A DNA stretch of 64,000 nucleotides from positions 186,001 through 250,000 of the forward strand of contig NZ_JANQBC010000007.1 in the NCBI RefSeq assembly GCF_024721995.1, in the 5' to 3' direction. Positions 33,361 through 43,237 of the stretch are shown in pieces. The position numbers were made by a program, and so were the translations under genes. Position 1 is the first letter of the stretch. Every line of letters starts with the position of its first letter. The stretch is from Paenibacillus radicibacter. GTDB lineage: Bacteria; Bacillota; Bacilli; Paenibacillales; NBRC-103111. The notes below the pieces were generated by a model. That model made no database searches and had not been told where the DNA came from. It saw nothing but the letters and a program-made list of their open reading frames with translations.

Positions 33361-36069
33361 TTAGTTCAGTAAGCGATTCAATTGAAGAATGACGACAGTA
33401 GCCTCTGCACGTGTCATATCTGCATTTGACATAAACATGTTGTTTTCGCGTCCTCGTAGGACATTGTTCTTGACACTAGCAGCGATGAAAGGTTTAGCCC
33501 AGTTTGGGATGTAGTAATCGTCAGCGAATGATGTGAGTACCGTATAATCGATTCCCCATTTCATTGCTTTGGCGACAACTACAGCCATCTCACCACGTGT
33601 GATGTTCTCGTTCGGATACACATTTCCGTCTGTTGAACCTTTGATAATGCCTTTATTGAGTGCGTAATTAATGGATGACTTCGCCCAAGATGGGATATCA
33701 TCACTGTCTTTTACCCGAATTGATGTTGATTCATTGTTCGAAGCCTTCATTACTCTGCCTAACATCGTAATAAATTCTGCGCGAGTGATGGGCTCATCTG
33801 GATTGAACTGGTAGTTCGAGACTCCTTTTACTAAACCAGATGAAGCTGCACTACAAATCTGACTTGAAGCCCAATGTGCATTAATATCATTGAACTGACA
33901 GGAGCTAGTATTCCCACCAGTGCCTTGATACACCGTATGAGTAGCCGCGCTAGAAGTTGAACTGCTATAGTCGCTATTACCCGTATATACGGCTGTGATG
34001 GAGTGAGAGCCGACAGATAAGCTGCCTGTATTGTAAGTAGCTTTACCATAACCATCTACACTAACCGAACCGAGCGTAGTGGAACCGTCTTTAAACGTAA
34101 CCGTACCCGATGTTACCAATCCGCCGGAACGGCTAACTGTAGCAGTAAACGTCACCAATTGTTCTGAATTAGAGGACGGCATCGACTGCGTGAGTGATGT
34201 ATACGTGCTTTGGTAGTTGCCTACGAGCTGTGTCAGGGTGCTTGATGAACTTGTGCTGTAATAACTGTTTCCGTTGTAGACAGCTGTAATCGAATGACTT
34301 CCATTGCTAAGACTGCTTGTCGTATAAGTTGCTCGACCACTGGAATCTAGATTCGTTGTGCTTAGATGTGTGTTTCCGTCTTTTAACGTAACGCTTCCAG
34401 TTGGTGTTCCATTGCCGTAACCACTAACCGTAGCAGTGAAAGTTACCCATTGCCCTGGATTAGCGTTTTGCGAAGAACTAGTTAAGGAAACGGATGTTTC
34501 ACGATTCGTGCCGATTGTTTGGGTAATCTCACTTGATGTGCTTGAGCTGTAGTAGCCATTGCCTTGGTACACAGCTTTAATGTAGTGTGTGCCATAGCTT
34601 AAGCTGCTTGTATTGAATGTTGATTCCCCGTAACTATTGAGATTTTCATAACCTAGTGTCGTGCTGCCTTCCATGAATGTAACACGACCGGATGGTGTAC
34701 CATTACCGTATCCACTTACTTTTGCAGTAAATGTAACCCACTCCCCATAAGATGCGGAAGATTTGGAACTAGATAAAGAAACCCAGCTATTCGAGTTGGT
34801 GCCCCCTACATACTGCGTTAAGCTGCTTGAAGTACTGGTACGATAATAGCTGTTGCCGTTATATGTAGCGGTAATGTAATGTGTGCCACTACTTAAGTTA
34901 CTTGTAGAAAGTGTTGCATATCCACTTGAACTTAAGTTACTGGTTCCGAGTGTGGTACTGCCATCCTTGAATGTAACCGATCCTGTTGGTGTACCACCGC
35001 CAGAACCAGATACGTAAGCAGTGAAAGTTACGTTTTGACCGACACTCGAATTCGTGTTAGAGCTAGAAAGTGTTGTAGAGCTTGTGTTTGTTGAGCTAAC
35101 GTTCTGTACGATTGTATTAGAAGGTACTATGATATTTGCTGATCCATCTGAATATGTAGCTGTAATGTTATGAGAGCCTATTGGTAAAGTGCTAATTCGA
35201 AGGGTAGCGATTCCACCTGTACCTACTGTGCTTGCACTAGTACCGAGTGTTGCAGATCCATTGCGAAATGTAACAGTGCCTTTTGGATTAGTACCTGCAC
35301 CTGTAACTGTAGCTGTGAAAATAATTTCATTACTGTAAATGGAGTTTGAATTGGAGCTAGAAAGTACAACGCTAATATTTCCTTGACCAATTGATTGTGT
35401 TATTGCTGGCGAAGTACTTGAACTAACTTTTCCATCTCCACTATATCTGGCACTTATTAAATGAGTTCCTGCTGGGAGTGAGCTGATTTCAAGCTCTGCT
35501 TCACCACTATTTGAGAGTGTTGCAGTTCCAATATCTTTTCCATTATTTAAAAATTGTACTGTACCAGTAGGTTTTACCCCATCTGTTACATCAACCGTTG
35601 CAGTAAATTTAACCCATTGTCCAAATGGTGCGTTTGAAAGGCTACTCTTTACTGTTGTTGATGAGCTTGATTTAATTGTAATTGGAACATCAGCAACGCT
35701 TCGAATGTAGTTGACATCACCATTATAAGATAGACTTAATTTATTGTTTTTGGGTGTTAAGCTCTCAACTAGGAAAGTTACTTCAGTTTCACCTGTTCCT
35801 AATGTTTTAGTAAGGCGTTCTTTATCGTCGATATACAGTGTGACTGAACCGGTTGGTTTACCATTATCAGCTCCAGAAACACTTGCTTTGAGTTCAATAG
35901 ACGGAGTGGTTATAGATGTAAGATTGATTTTAATAGTACTATCTTTCATTACCGTTGGTGTTGGCGTGGTATCCCCAGCCGCCATCGCCACCCCACTAAC
36001 CCCGAACAAACTACTAAACACTAGCGTTAATGATGTTAAAATGACAAATACATATTTAATTGGTTTCAT
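33361..36069 (-). CDS. Surface protein: Ig-like repeats plus three SLH domains
   Basis: A 902-residue exported protein. Signal peptide 1-30; then seven Ig-like (Big_3-type) repeats of about 90 residues, each with a VTFTATVSG-like strand, PTGSVTFKDGSTTLG and SHSITAVYNGNS; then from about 730 three SLH domains (WASSQICSAASSGLVKG, WAKSSINYALNKGIIKG, WAKPFIAASVKNNVLRG) that bind pyruvylated secondary wall polymer. It is a wall-anchored, filament-like protein with no catalytic domain, perhaps an adhesin or spacer. GAGGAAAGGA precedes the ATG. Monocistronic. Confidence 0.92.
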   Translation of the reverse strand: MKPIKYVFVILTSLTLVFSSLFGVSGVAMAAGDTTPTPTVMKDSTIKINLTSITTPSIELKASVSGADNGKPTGSVTLYIDDKERLTKTLGTGETEVTFLVESLTPKNNKLSLSYNGDVNYIRSVADVPITIKSSSSTTVKSSLSNAPFGQWVKFTATVDVTDGVKPTGTVQFLNNGKDIGTATLSNSGEAELEISSLPAGTHLISARYSGDGKVSSSTSPAITQSIGQGNISVVLSSSNSNSIYSNEIIFTATVTGAGTNPKGTVTFRNGSATLGTSASTVGTGGIATLRISTLPIGSHNITATYSDGSANIIVPSNTIVQNVSSTNTSSTTLSSSNTNSSVGQNVTFTAYVSGSGGGTPTGSVTFKDGSTTLGTSNLSSSGYATLSTSNLSSGTHYITATYNGNSYYRTSTSSSLTQYVGGTNSNSWVSLSSSKSSASYGEWVTFTAKVSGYGNGTPSGRVTFMEGSTTLGYENLNSYGESTFNTSSLSYGTHYIKAVYQGNGYYSSSTSSEITQTIGTNRETSVSLTSSSQNANPGQWVTFTATVSGYGNGTPTGSVTLKDGNTHLSTTNLDSSGRATYTTSSLSNGSHSITAVYNGNSYYSTSSSSTLTQLVGNYQSTYTSLTQSMPSSNSEQLVTFTATVSRSGGLVTSGTVTFKDGSTTLGSVSVDGYGKATYNTGSLSVGSHSITAVYTGNSDYSSSTSSAATHTVYQGTGGNTSSCQFNDINAHWASSQICSAASSGLVKGVSNYQFNPDEPITRAEFITMLGRVMKASNNESTSIRVKDSDDIPSWAKSSINYALNKGIIKGSTDGNVYPNENITRGEMAVVVAKAMKWGIDYTVLTSFADDYYIPNWAKPFIAASVKNNVLRGRENNMFMSNADMTRAEATVVILQLNRLLN

Positions 36070-36246
36070 TAAGCAAGTCCTTTCCTCAATAAATTAATTC
36101 CTGCTGCTTATCAATGTGAAGCGGAAATTCGTCGTGTGAAAATTCCCTCCTTTCACTGCGTATCAAGTCAATATTTACCTATATTGTACCATATACGCTG
36201 GGTTATATCTCCAATAAAATCTATACTTTATATCGTTAAGTAACAA

Positions 36247-36278
36247 GCAAAAACCCGAGGACATTTATCCTCGGGTTT
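36247..36278 (-). terminator. Intrinsic terminator of the RlmL-like gene
   Basis: An 11-bp stem AAACCCGAGGA / TCCTCGGGTTT followed on the minus strand by T residues. Confidence 0.8.
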
Positions 36279-36291
36279 ATCTATATACAAC

Positions 36292-37434
36292 TTATTTCTT
36301 ACGCGGTGGCAATGGACCTAAATATTGATACAACTGACACTCAATCCGTCCGTTGAACAGCTTACGCTTCTTATCCGCTTTACGGTCAACAAGCGTCTCA
36401 AATCGTGGAGTCGGGCTAATCACGAACGAGCTCCACGTCGGCATCGACTGCATCAACTGACCGAGCTGCTTCTGCGCACGCTCGGCATCTCCTGTATCAC
36501 CAAGCCGCTCGCCGTACGGCGGATTGGTGATCAAGCAACCATAGTCGCCACGCGGACGTGCTTTATTGACAGACTCCACGCGAAATTGGAGCTCTTTCGC
36601 GAGTCCAGCTGCCTTAGCGGCAGCAAGTGCCACATCGATCGCATCCGGATCGATGTCAGATGCGACGATGTTCAGTGGCACATCGTCACGCAGCGCGTCG
36701 TAGGCTTCGTCGCGCGCTTCATCCCACATGGACGGAGGTGTAATCTCGTCCCATTCTTCCGCAGAGAATCTGCGGCGCAGGCCAGGTGCGATGTTCCATG
36801 CAATCATCGCCGCTTCAATTGCAATCGTTCCGCTTCCGCAGAACGGATCGTATAGCGGACGATCAGCACGCCAGCGTGATAGAATAACCATCGCCGCTGC
36901 CATCGTTTCCTTAATTGGAGCCTCAGTAACGAGCTTTCTATAGCCGCGCTTATGCAAGCTTGGCCCTGTTGTATCAATGGTAAGTGTTGCAATGTCGTTC
37001 AATAGAGCAACCTCAATTACGAAGCGAGGTCCTGTCTCATCGAACCACTCATTGCCATAGCTGAGCTTTAACTTTTCAACAATCGCCTTCTTCGCGATAC
37101 CCTGACAAGCAGGTACAGAAGAAAGTTGAGATTTATGGGAGCGACCTTGAACAGGGAACTCAGCATCTTCAGGAATCCAAGACGGCCAATCAAGTGCCTT
37201 CGTACCTTCAAACAACTCATCAAAAGTCGTTGCCGGGAATGATCCCATCTTGACCAAAATACGGTCAGCTGTACGCAGCCATAGGTTAGCGCGGCAAATT
37301 GCCATTTCGTCACCGATGAACGTCACACGTCCATTTTCTACGGTAACATCATTGTAACCGAGATCTCGTACCTCTCTTGCAACGAGCGCTTCAAGCCCCA
37401 TTGCGGTGGTTGCTATTAATTCTAGCTGTGCCAT
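36292..37434 (-). CDS. THUMP-domain 23S rRNA N2-guanine methyltransferase (RlmL/YpsC-like)
   Basis: A 380-residue protein with an N-terminal THUMP RNA-binding domain (about 1-155) and a C-terminal SAM-dependent domain. DPFCGSGTIAIEAAM is the SAM motif and ITNPPYGERL the catalytic NPPY motif of N2-guanine methyltransferases. By family it modifies 23S rRNA, probably at the equivalent of G2445. GC content is visibly higher here than in neighbours. Monocistronic. Confidence 0.92.
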   Translation of the reverse strand: MAQLELIATTAMGLEALVAREVRDLGYNDVTVENGRVTFIGDEMAICRANLWLRTADRILVKMGSFPATTFDELFEGTKALDWPSWIPEDAEFPVQGRSHKSQLSSVPACQGIAKKAIVEKLKLSYGNEWFDETGPRFVIEVALLNDIATLTIDTTGPSLHKRGYRKLVTEAPIKETMAAAMVILSRWRADRPLYDPFCGSGTIAIEAAMIAWNIAPGLRRRFSAEEWDEITPPSMWDEARDEAYDALRDDVPLNIVASDIDPDAIDVALAAAKAAGLAKELQFRVESVNKARPRGDYGCLITNPPYGERLGDTGDAERAQKQLGQLMQSMPTWSSFVISPTPRFETLVDRKADKKRKLFNGRIECQLYQYLGPLPPRKK

Positions 37435-37502
37435 CTGTTAAATCGTTCCTTCCTTATATGAACTGATTCTTAAATGCTATTATGTCATCATTTCGGCATG
37501 AG

Positions 37503-37531
37503 TTGTGCAGACCTCACAAAAACCATACAAT
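37503..37531 (+). promoter_or_regulatory. Promoter of the O-methyltransferase gene
   Basis: TTGTGC (37503-37508), 17-base spacer, TACAAT (37526-37531). Confidence 0.5.
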
Positions 37532-37596
37532 TAACAAGTATAGGGGAAAGTACGATAGGTTACAAATCCCCACGCAATTGAAGGAGGACATTATAC

Positions 37597-38250
37597 ATGT
37601 CAGAGCTAAATGAACAATCCATCCAATCCCCGGAAGCGTATTTGAGCGAGCTTTATGCACCGGATCAAGACTTACTAATGATTCAAGCTAATATTGTAGC
37701 AAACAATATGCCCTCAATCTCAGTAGCTCCTGCCTATGGCAGATTATTAACGATGTTCATCAAAATGATCCAAGCCAAGGACGTACTAGAAATCGGTGCA
37801 CTTGGTGGATATAGCGGTGCGTGCTTATGTCGTGGATTACCAGAAGATGGACGACTTGTTTCGCTAGAAATTCGCCCTGAATTCGCTGAACTTGCACATA
37901 GCAATTTGCAGAAGTTAGGGTTTGGACAGCACGTGGAATATCGCATTGGTGAAGCACTAGACAGCCTTGCGAAGCTTAAAGAAGAGGGAAGAACATTCGA
38001 TTTCTTCTTCATTGATGCGGATAAAGTGAACTACCCGAACTACTTGGAGCATGCGATTGAACTTGCGAATCCAGGTGCCATTATTGTCGGAGATAACATC
38101 TTGATGCATGGAAGAACGAATGACTCTTCGATTACAAAAAAATCGGTTGAGGCAATGCGCGCCTTCAACCGACAAATTGCTACGGATCCACGTCTAGAAA
38201 GTACGACATTACCTGCTTTTGATGGACTTGCTATTGCGCGCGTGCTTTAG
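37597..38250 (+). CDS. SAM-dependent O-methyltransferase (family 3)
   Basis: A 217-residue methyltransferase. KDVLEIGALGGYSGACLCRG is the SAM motif; FDFFFIDADKVNYPNY holds the metal-binding Asp pair, with GAIIVGDNILMHG and NRQIATDPR after it, as in catechol/caffeoyl-CoA-type enzymes. Natural substrate unknown. AAGGAGG precedes the ATG. Its last 20 bases overlap the convergent MFS gene. Confidence 0.92.
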   Translation: MSELNEQSIQSPEAYLSELYAPDQDLLMIQANIVANNMPSISVAPAYGRLLTMFIKMIQAKDVLEIGALGGYSGACLCRGLPEDGRLVSLEIRPEFAELAHSNLQKLGFGQHVEYRIGEALDSLAKLKEEGRTFDFFFIDADKVNYPNYLEHAIELANPGAIIVGDNILMHGRTNDSSITKKSVEAMRAFNRQIATDPRLESTTLPAFDGLAIARVL

Positions 38251-39442
38251 ATCCTTGAAATAGTGATTTCCACACCCAACCTGCATTAATCAGAAGCAAG
38301 ACAGAAGTCATGATGAAAATTCCTTGAATATTTATCAGACCGGATAACGCTCCCCCAACAACAGGGCCGATCATGTTACCAAGTGCGAGTGCGCTCGTAT
38401 TAAAGGAATAGGATCGGCTTTCCATGCCTGTAGGTGTATGTTTACGAATGAGTGCATTCACCGTTGGCAATAAACCACCTATAAAAATTCCTAAGAAGAA
38501 CCTTGCTGTGAACAGCTGCCACACATTCTGTACAAGAGCTTGCGGGATAAACATAATGCCAGCGCCTATTAGGCAGAAAAATAAGATTTTTTCTGAACCG
38601 ATTCGATCGGATAGCTTACCAAGTAATGGTGCAGAGAACATGTTCGAAAATCCAGTAATTGAGGTAACTAGTCCTGCATAGAAAGCGAGATTCTCTCCCT
38701 GACCATGCAATTCACCAACGAACAGTGCCATTAGTGGCTGCGAGCTAAGCATCGCGAATTGAATAATGAAAGTCACCGTATAAAGGGCAGGTAGCTGCTG
38801 AACATGCTGGAGCTTTGACCAACCTTCTCGAATTGAAATTTTGGGTTTAGCTGCGGCTTCTTTGGCATTGAATGATTCTTTAACAAATAGCCATGTGAGT
38901 AACGTTGCGAGTGATAAGAGTGTTCCAGTTATGTAGAAAATCATTCGGAAGCTGCCGAGCCAATCAGCGAGTAGTCCACCGATAAATGGACCGAGAATCG
39001 AGCCTGCAACTGCACCCGATTGTAAGAATCCCATTGCGACACCGATGCGTTCACGAGGCGTATTCGCAGACATGAGTGATACCGCGGCAGGTGCATATCC
39101 GGATATAACGCCATTTGCCATCCGCAAGAGTAACAGCATCCATGCCGAATGAGCAAAGCCCATTAAAGTGATGACGATTGCCATCCCAAGACCTGATCGA
39201 ATGAGCATTACTTTTCTGCCGTACCGATCGGCAAGCCCACCCCAGATGGGTTGGAAGATGAAAGAGGTGACGAAGTTTCCTGCAAAAATTATGCCTGACC
39301 AAGTTGCGACTTGATGTAAGTCCGTCATGCCAAGATCTTTTTGCAAATATAAAGGCAGGAAAGGGATAATCATAGTCATTCCGCTCATTACCATAAATTG
39401 TCCGAACCATAGCACGGTTAGATTAACTTTCCAACGTACCAT
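38231..39442 (-). CDS. MFS multidrug-type transporter
   Basis: A 403-residue, 12-helix transporter. GGLADRYGRKVMLIRSG (about 64-80) is motif A; GPFIGGLLADWLG matches the antiporter motif C of helix 5, so drug:H+ antiport is likely. Substrate unknown. Start ATG 39442 has only a weak GGTAACATATG context. Its 3' end overlaps the convergent O-methyltransferase gene by 20 bases. Confidence 0.88.
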   Translation of the reverse strand: MVRWKVNLTVLWFGQFMVMSGMTMIIPFLPLYLQKDLGMTDLHQVATWSGIIFAGNFVTSFIFQPIWGGLADRYGRKVMLIRSGLGMAIVITLMGFAHSAWMLLLLRMANGVISGYAPAAVSLMSANTPRERIGVAMGFLQSGAVAGSILGPFIGGLLADWLGSFRMIFYITGTLLSLATLLTWLFVKESFNAKEAAAKPKISIREGWSKLQHVQQLPALYTVTFIIQFAMLSSQPLMALFVGELHGQGENLAFYAGLVTSITGFSNMFSAPLLGKLSDRIGSEKILFFCLIGAGIMFIPQALVQNVWQLFTARFFLGIFIGGLLPTVNALIRKHTPTGMESRSYSFNTSALALGNMIGPVVGGALSGLINIQGIFIMTSVLLLINAGWVWKSLFQGSKARAQ

Positions 39443-39549
39443 ATGTTACCGCCTCTTTTCCTGCTGTTTGCAATAAATGATAGTGTACAATTAATGAACT
39501 TTATGATTATACCATAATTTTTTAGCTCTAAACGATTTTGAATCGATAA

Positions 39550-39578
39550 TTGTAAACAGTAGTCTCATTTATTATAAT
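39550..39578 (+). promoter_or_regulatory. Promoter of the FAH-family gene
   Basis: TTGTAA (39550-39555), 17-base spacer, TATAAT (39573-39578). Confidence 0.65.
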
Positions 39579-39656
39579 TTTCTTGTTAATTGTTTTGTAA
39601 CGACTGTAATAGATTTTACTATTATTATCAATTTATAGGAAAAAGGGTGGATCAAC

Positions 39657-40286
39657 ATGATCAAGAACATTCGAAATGTATTTTGTGTAGGAAGAAATTA
39701 TGTCATGCATGCAGCAGAATTGGGGAATCCTATTCCAGATGAGCCGCTTATTTTCTCCAAACCAACTCATGCCATTACGTATATGACAGGGGAGACTGTG
39801 CAATTGCCGGGTACACTTGGCGAGGTACATTATGAAGGAGAGCTTGTATTACATATTGGAAAAGAATACAAACCCGGTATGCAAGTGGATGGCATTGTAG
39901 ATGCATTTACTTTAGGGATCGATTTTACACTGCGTGATGTGCAAAGCGATTTGAAGAAGAAGGGTCAGCCGTGGCTGAAGGCTAAAGGCTTCCGTAATTC
40001 AGGTTTAGTTGCACCATTCCAAGCGTTCCCAGGTGTCGAGAAAATCACTGAAATTTCGTTCTCCTTGGTACAAAATGGGATTGTGAAGCAAGAAGGTACC
40101 GCCAGTGAAATGTTATTCAACTTGCAAACTATCATTGATTACCTTGGCCAATACTATGGACTAGCTGAAGGCGATATTATTTACACAGGTACACCTGCAG
40201 GTGTTGGTCCTGTACAAGATGGAGATAAACTTGCGCTTAACTGGGGATCAGATGAGCTAGCGAGTTCAACCATTACTATGAATTAA
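39657..40286 (+). CDS. Fumarylacetoacetate hydrolase family protein
   Basis: A 209-residue FAH-fold enzyme. NVFCVGRNYVMHAAELGNPI is the family opening; the metal site is in VHYEGELVLHIG (Glu pair) and IDFTLRDVQ (Asp), with GTPAGVGPVQDGD at the end. Members hydrolyse acylpyruvates, decarboxylate oxaloacetate or isomerise diacids; which applies here is unknown. AAAAGGGTGG precedes the ATG. Followed by the CapA gene after 23 bases. Confidence 0.9.
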   Translation: MIKNIRNVFCVGRNYVMHAAELGNPIPDEPLIFSKPTHAITYMTGETVQLPGTLGEVHYEGELVLHIGKEYKPGMQVDGIVDAFTLGIDFTLRDVQSDLKKKGQPWLKAKGFRNSGLVAPFQAFPGVEKITEISFSLVQNGIVKQEGTASEMLFNLQTIIDYLGQYYGLAEGDIIYTGTPAGVGPVQDGDKLALNWGSDELASSTITMN

Positions 40287-40309
40287 TTAAATAAAGGGGT
40301 GTTGGAATT

Positions 40310-41494
40310 TTGAGATCCACTCGTAGAAAGAAAAATACAGCTAAGGGCTGGATACTAGCGACGTTTGTATTTTTACTTGTTGGGGCAGGTGTGTTTGTGT
40401 GGGGACAACTCGGAGAGAGAGAGAAGTCAGTTGAACCGTATAATGCGGGATCGCCCTCGCCTATTGTCGTAACGATCACGCCTTCGCCTACTGCGAGTCC
40501 CAAGGTTACTCCAAGTCCAACCCCAACTCAAACACCATCGACAACAACAGGTCAATCGGATCCGATTCATATCGTATTTGCTGGTGATGCCTTGATGGAT
40601 TGGTCGGTTAAGGAAGCAATTAAGAAGAATGGACCTGATTTTCCATTTCAATTTGTTAAAAAGGAAGTTTCAGCTGCCGACTATGCTTTCGTCAATTTAG
40701 AGACGGCAATCACGAATCATAATGAAAAAGATACGAATCAAATCTACAATTTCAAGTCCGATCCGATCGCTTTGCAAGGTTTGAAAAATGCGGGCTTTGA
40801 CATAGTGTCAATCGCAAATAATCATGTACTGGATTTTAAGGAACCCGGATTTCTTGATACACTGAAGCATTTGACCGATGCTGGTCTTAAATATGTAGGT
40901 GGCGGTCGTAACGCGGAAGAGGCGTACAAAGCACAGACCGTTGAGATCAAAGGGAAGAAGATCAAGTTTCTAGCTTTCTCTCGCTTTATTCCACAAACCT
41001 ATTGGTTTGCTCAGAAGAATCGTCCAGGTATTGCAGAAGCGTATAATGAGAAAAGTGTCCTTCCTGTTATTGAACGTGAGCGCAAAGGGGCAGATTATCT
41101 TCTCGTTTACATGCATTGGGGTGTAGAGAAAACGAATAAACCGGAAGCTTGGCAGCGTACATATGCGCACAAAATCCTAGATGCTGGTGCTGATGCGATT
41201 GTAAGCAGCCATGTGCACGTGCTTCAAGGATTCGAATTTTATAAAGGGAAACCAATTGCCTATTCGATCGGTAACTTCCTATTCCCTGACTATGTAAAAG
41301 GGGATAATGCAGATACGGGTATCTTGCATCTGAACTTGCAAGATGGTAAAGTTGCCATGGAATTTAAACCGTATTTCATTCAAGCGAATCAAATTATTAA
41401 GAGAGATGACGATTATGAGCGCAAACAGCTTAATTACTTAGAATCGATCTCTTACGGAGTTCGTATGGATGGTTACAAAGTAACCGCGAAATAG
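40310..41494 (+). CDS. CapA family protein (metallophosphoesterase-like)
   Basis: A 394-residue protein with an N-terminal membrane helix (14-32), a Pro/Ser/Thr linker (about 47-84) and an extracellular CapA domain: IVFAGDALMD, FVNLETAIT, IVSIANNHVLDF, YMHWGVE and SSHVHVLQGFEFYKGKPIAY. CapA domains take part in poly-gamma-glutamate synthesis, but capB/C are absent here, so a stand-alone envelope phosphoesterase-like role is more likely. TTG start at 40310 with AAAGGGGTG upstream. Confidence 0.88.
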   Translation: MRSTRRKKNTAKGWILATFVFLLVGAGVFVWGQLGEREKSVEPYNAGSPSPIVVTITPSPTASPKVTPSPTPTQTPSTTTGQSDPIHIVFAGDALMDWSVKEAIKKNGPDFPFQFVKKEVSAADYAFVNLETAITNHNEKDTNQIYNFKSDPIALQGLKNAGFDIVSIANNHVLDFKEPGFLDTLKHLTDAGLKYVGGGRNAEEAYKAQTVEIKGKKIKFLAFSRFIPQTYWFAQKNRPGIAEAYNEKSVLPVIERERKGADYLLVYMHWGVEKTNKPEAWQRTYAHKILDAGADAIVSSHVHVLQGFEFYKGKPIAYSIGNFLFPDYVKGDNADTGILHLNLQDGKVAMEFKPYFIQANQIIKRDDDYERKQLNYLESISYGVRMDGYKVTAK

Positions 41495-41527
41495 ATGTAT
41501 GTGTGGGTAAAATAGGGGTGTTTGTTG

Positions 41528-42358
41528 ATGTTATTATCTTGGTGTCTAGGTTTTGCAGGCAGCCTATTGATCGCTTGGTCCGCCTATAGGAAGCGCTCGT
41601 TAACAACAAGTGGTACTATTGCTGCGATTGTATTGGGTACCTGCCTGTTTGCACTAGGTTCATTAGCGTGGTATGGAACGTTAATTGCTTTCTTCATTTC
41701 ATCAAGTGCATTGTCTAAAGTGAAGCATCGCCGTAAGGAAGAAGCTGAAAGCGGCTATGAGAAGTCGGGGAACCGAGATGTATGGCAGGTTGCTGCAAAT
41801 GGTGGACTTGGCTTGATATTGTGCTTATTCAATGTGCTTAGCCCAAATCCACTATGGTGGATCGCATATGTGGGTGTCATGGCAGCTGTGACAGCAGATA
41901 CATGGGCAACCGAGATCGGGGGTATGAGCAGCAAGAAACCGAGATCGATTCTTACTTGGAAAGTCGTACCAACCGGCACATCGGGTGGGGTTACATTACT
42001 TGGTCTTGCTGCATCGCTGTTAGGTGGTCTGTTCGTTGGATTAGTAGCGGGTCTATTCTCATACCAACCTACATCCGATTTGCAACAGCTGGATGTGTCG
42101 CTCATTGGGATAACAGCAATAGGTGCCCTCGCAGGTTTGCTAGGTTCGCTTGCTGATTCTACCATTGGAGCCTTACTCCAAGTTATGTATCGCTGCCAAG
42201 TGTGTGGCAAAGAAGTCGAGAAGCGCACCCATTGTGGTGCCTCCACATATCCCATCCGCGGTATAAAGTGGATGAACAACGATTGGGTCAACCTGCTTGC
42301 TTCCATCATCGGTGGCCTCTTCGCCACCGCAATAGTCATGTTCCTACACTTTCTTTAA
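41528..42358 (+). CDS. DUF92 membrane protein (TIGR00297 type)
   Basis: A 276-residue protein with about seven helices. TADTWATEIGGMSSKKPRSI is the DUF92 signature; a cytoplasmic CQVCGKEVEKRTHCG segment near 225 could bind zinc. The family includes plant VTE6 (phytyl-phosphate kinase), so a polyprenyl phosphate role is possible. AGGGGTG seven bases before ATG 41528 sets the start over two upstream TTG codons. Probably in an operon with the CapA gene. Confidence 0.88.
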   Translation: MLLSWCLGFAGSLLIAWSAYRKRSLTTSGTIAAIVLGTCLFALGSLAWYGTLIAFFISSSALSKVKHRRKEEAESGYEKSGNRDVWQVAANGGLGLILCLFNVLSPNPLWWIAYVGVMAAVTADTWATEIGGMSSKKPRSILTWKVVPTGTSGGVTLLGLAASLLGGLFVGLVAGLFSYQPTSDLQQLDVSLIGITAIGALAGLLGSLADSTIGALLQVMYRCQVCGKEVEKRTHCGASTYPIRGIKWMNNDWVNLLASIIGGLFATAIVMFLHFL

Positions 42359-42365
42359 TTAGATA

Positions 42366-42410
42366 AAATACGGCCAAAGTTCAGTAGAGATTGAACTTTG
42401 GCCGTATTTG
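42366..42410. terminator. Strong bidirectional terminator
   Basis: An 18-bp perfect stem from AAATACGGCC to GGCCGTATTT with an 8-base loop, between convergent genes. Confidence 0.88.
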
Positions 42411-43220
42411 TTATTTGATCAATTTCGTATGAAACGATGCATCTGGATCTAGTCCCATGACGATGGCTTTCATTCTTGAGACCTCGAATACATGAATCGT
42501 GGCGGATAAAAGCTTCTCATTACTATACGGATTAGAAGGCATGTCGGGCATATAACTTAGCTTCATATTAAGTCGCGATTGTAGTGCTTTACAAATATCT
42601 TCAGTATATCTGCTTTGAATCCATATCGTTCGTTGGAGACTGAGCTTATTGAGTACGAAACTAACCATCTCAACAGCAAGTAAATAAGCAACTGTTGAAT
42701 ATAATGCTTGTGTCCAGCCAAATAGGAAGCCAGCACTTAGCAGAATGATCGTGTTCATAAACTTAATTCTTGGTCCAGAAGCAAGCATGGCGGGAGATGT
42801 TGAACGTATCGTATTCTCCGTGGCATCCAAAGATCCACCGAATCGAACGACAAGACCAATTCCAGCGCCAAGGGAAATTCCGCCGCAAATAGCGGCGATG
42901 GCAGCGTCTTCGATCAAAGACGGATAGGGGTGAAGAACAATTGCACTTAGCGCAAAAACAAATAAACTAATTATCGTAATGCTTACGAACGGTCTGCTTA
43001 TTTTTCGGTAGGATAATAGGATAAACGGCAAATTGATCATAAACAGAACAAAGCCAATTCTCATATCAGTCCAGTAGGCTAGTAAGGCTGAGAGTCCTGT
43101 TGCACCGCCAACAATAATGGCATGCGGGATGAGGAATAATTCAAGACCAATAGCAGCGAGTACAGCACCTAAGATGATAAGTAGGAGTCTCACGATAGAT
43201 AGATTTTTGAAAGGTGTCAA
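42411..43220 (-). CDS. YitT family protein
   Basis: A 269-residue protein with the YitT membrane domain (five or six helices: IVGGATGLSALLAYWTDMRIG, GGSLDATENTI) and a C-terminal cytoplasmic DUF2179-like domain. Members are of unknown function, some linked to amino-acid or metabolite transport. I prefer TTG 43220, seven bases after AAGGGGG, over TTG 43226. A paralogue lies at 58447. It follows khtU by 17 bases, so it may share its transcript. Confidence 0.85.
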   Translation of the reverse strand: MTPFKNLSIVRLLLIILGAVLAAIGLELFLIPHAIIVGGATGLSALLAYWTDMRIGFVLFMINLPFILLSYRKISRPFVSITIISLFVFALSAIVLHPYPSLIEDAAIAAICGGISLGAGIGLVVRFGGSLDATENTIRSTSPAMLASGPRIKFMNTIILLSAGFLFGWTQALYSTVAYLLAVEMVSFVLNKLSLQRTIWIQSRYTEDICKALQSRLNMKLSYMPDMPSNPYSNEKLLSATIHVFEVSRMKAIVMGLDPDASFHTKLIK

Positions 43221-43237
43221 GTACAATCCCCCTTCCT

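Noticed and set aside
33900-36000. Repeated DNA as a mobile or CRISPR-like element
   Set aside because: The repeats are in frame and encode the Ig-like domains of one protein.
36325-36855. Long plus-strand frame inside the rRNA methyltransferase gene
   Set aside because: It is antisense to a well-conserved gene, basic and unlike any family, a result of the locally higher GC content.
40310-41494. Poly-gamma-glutamate synthesis operon
   Set aside because: Only a CapA-like protein is present; CapB and CapC homologues are missing.
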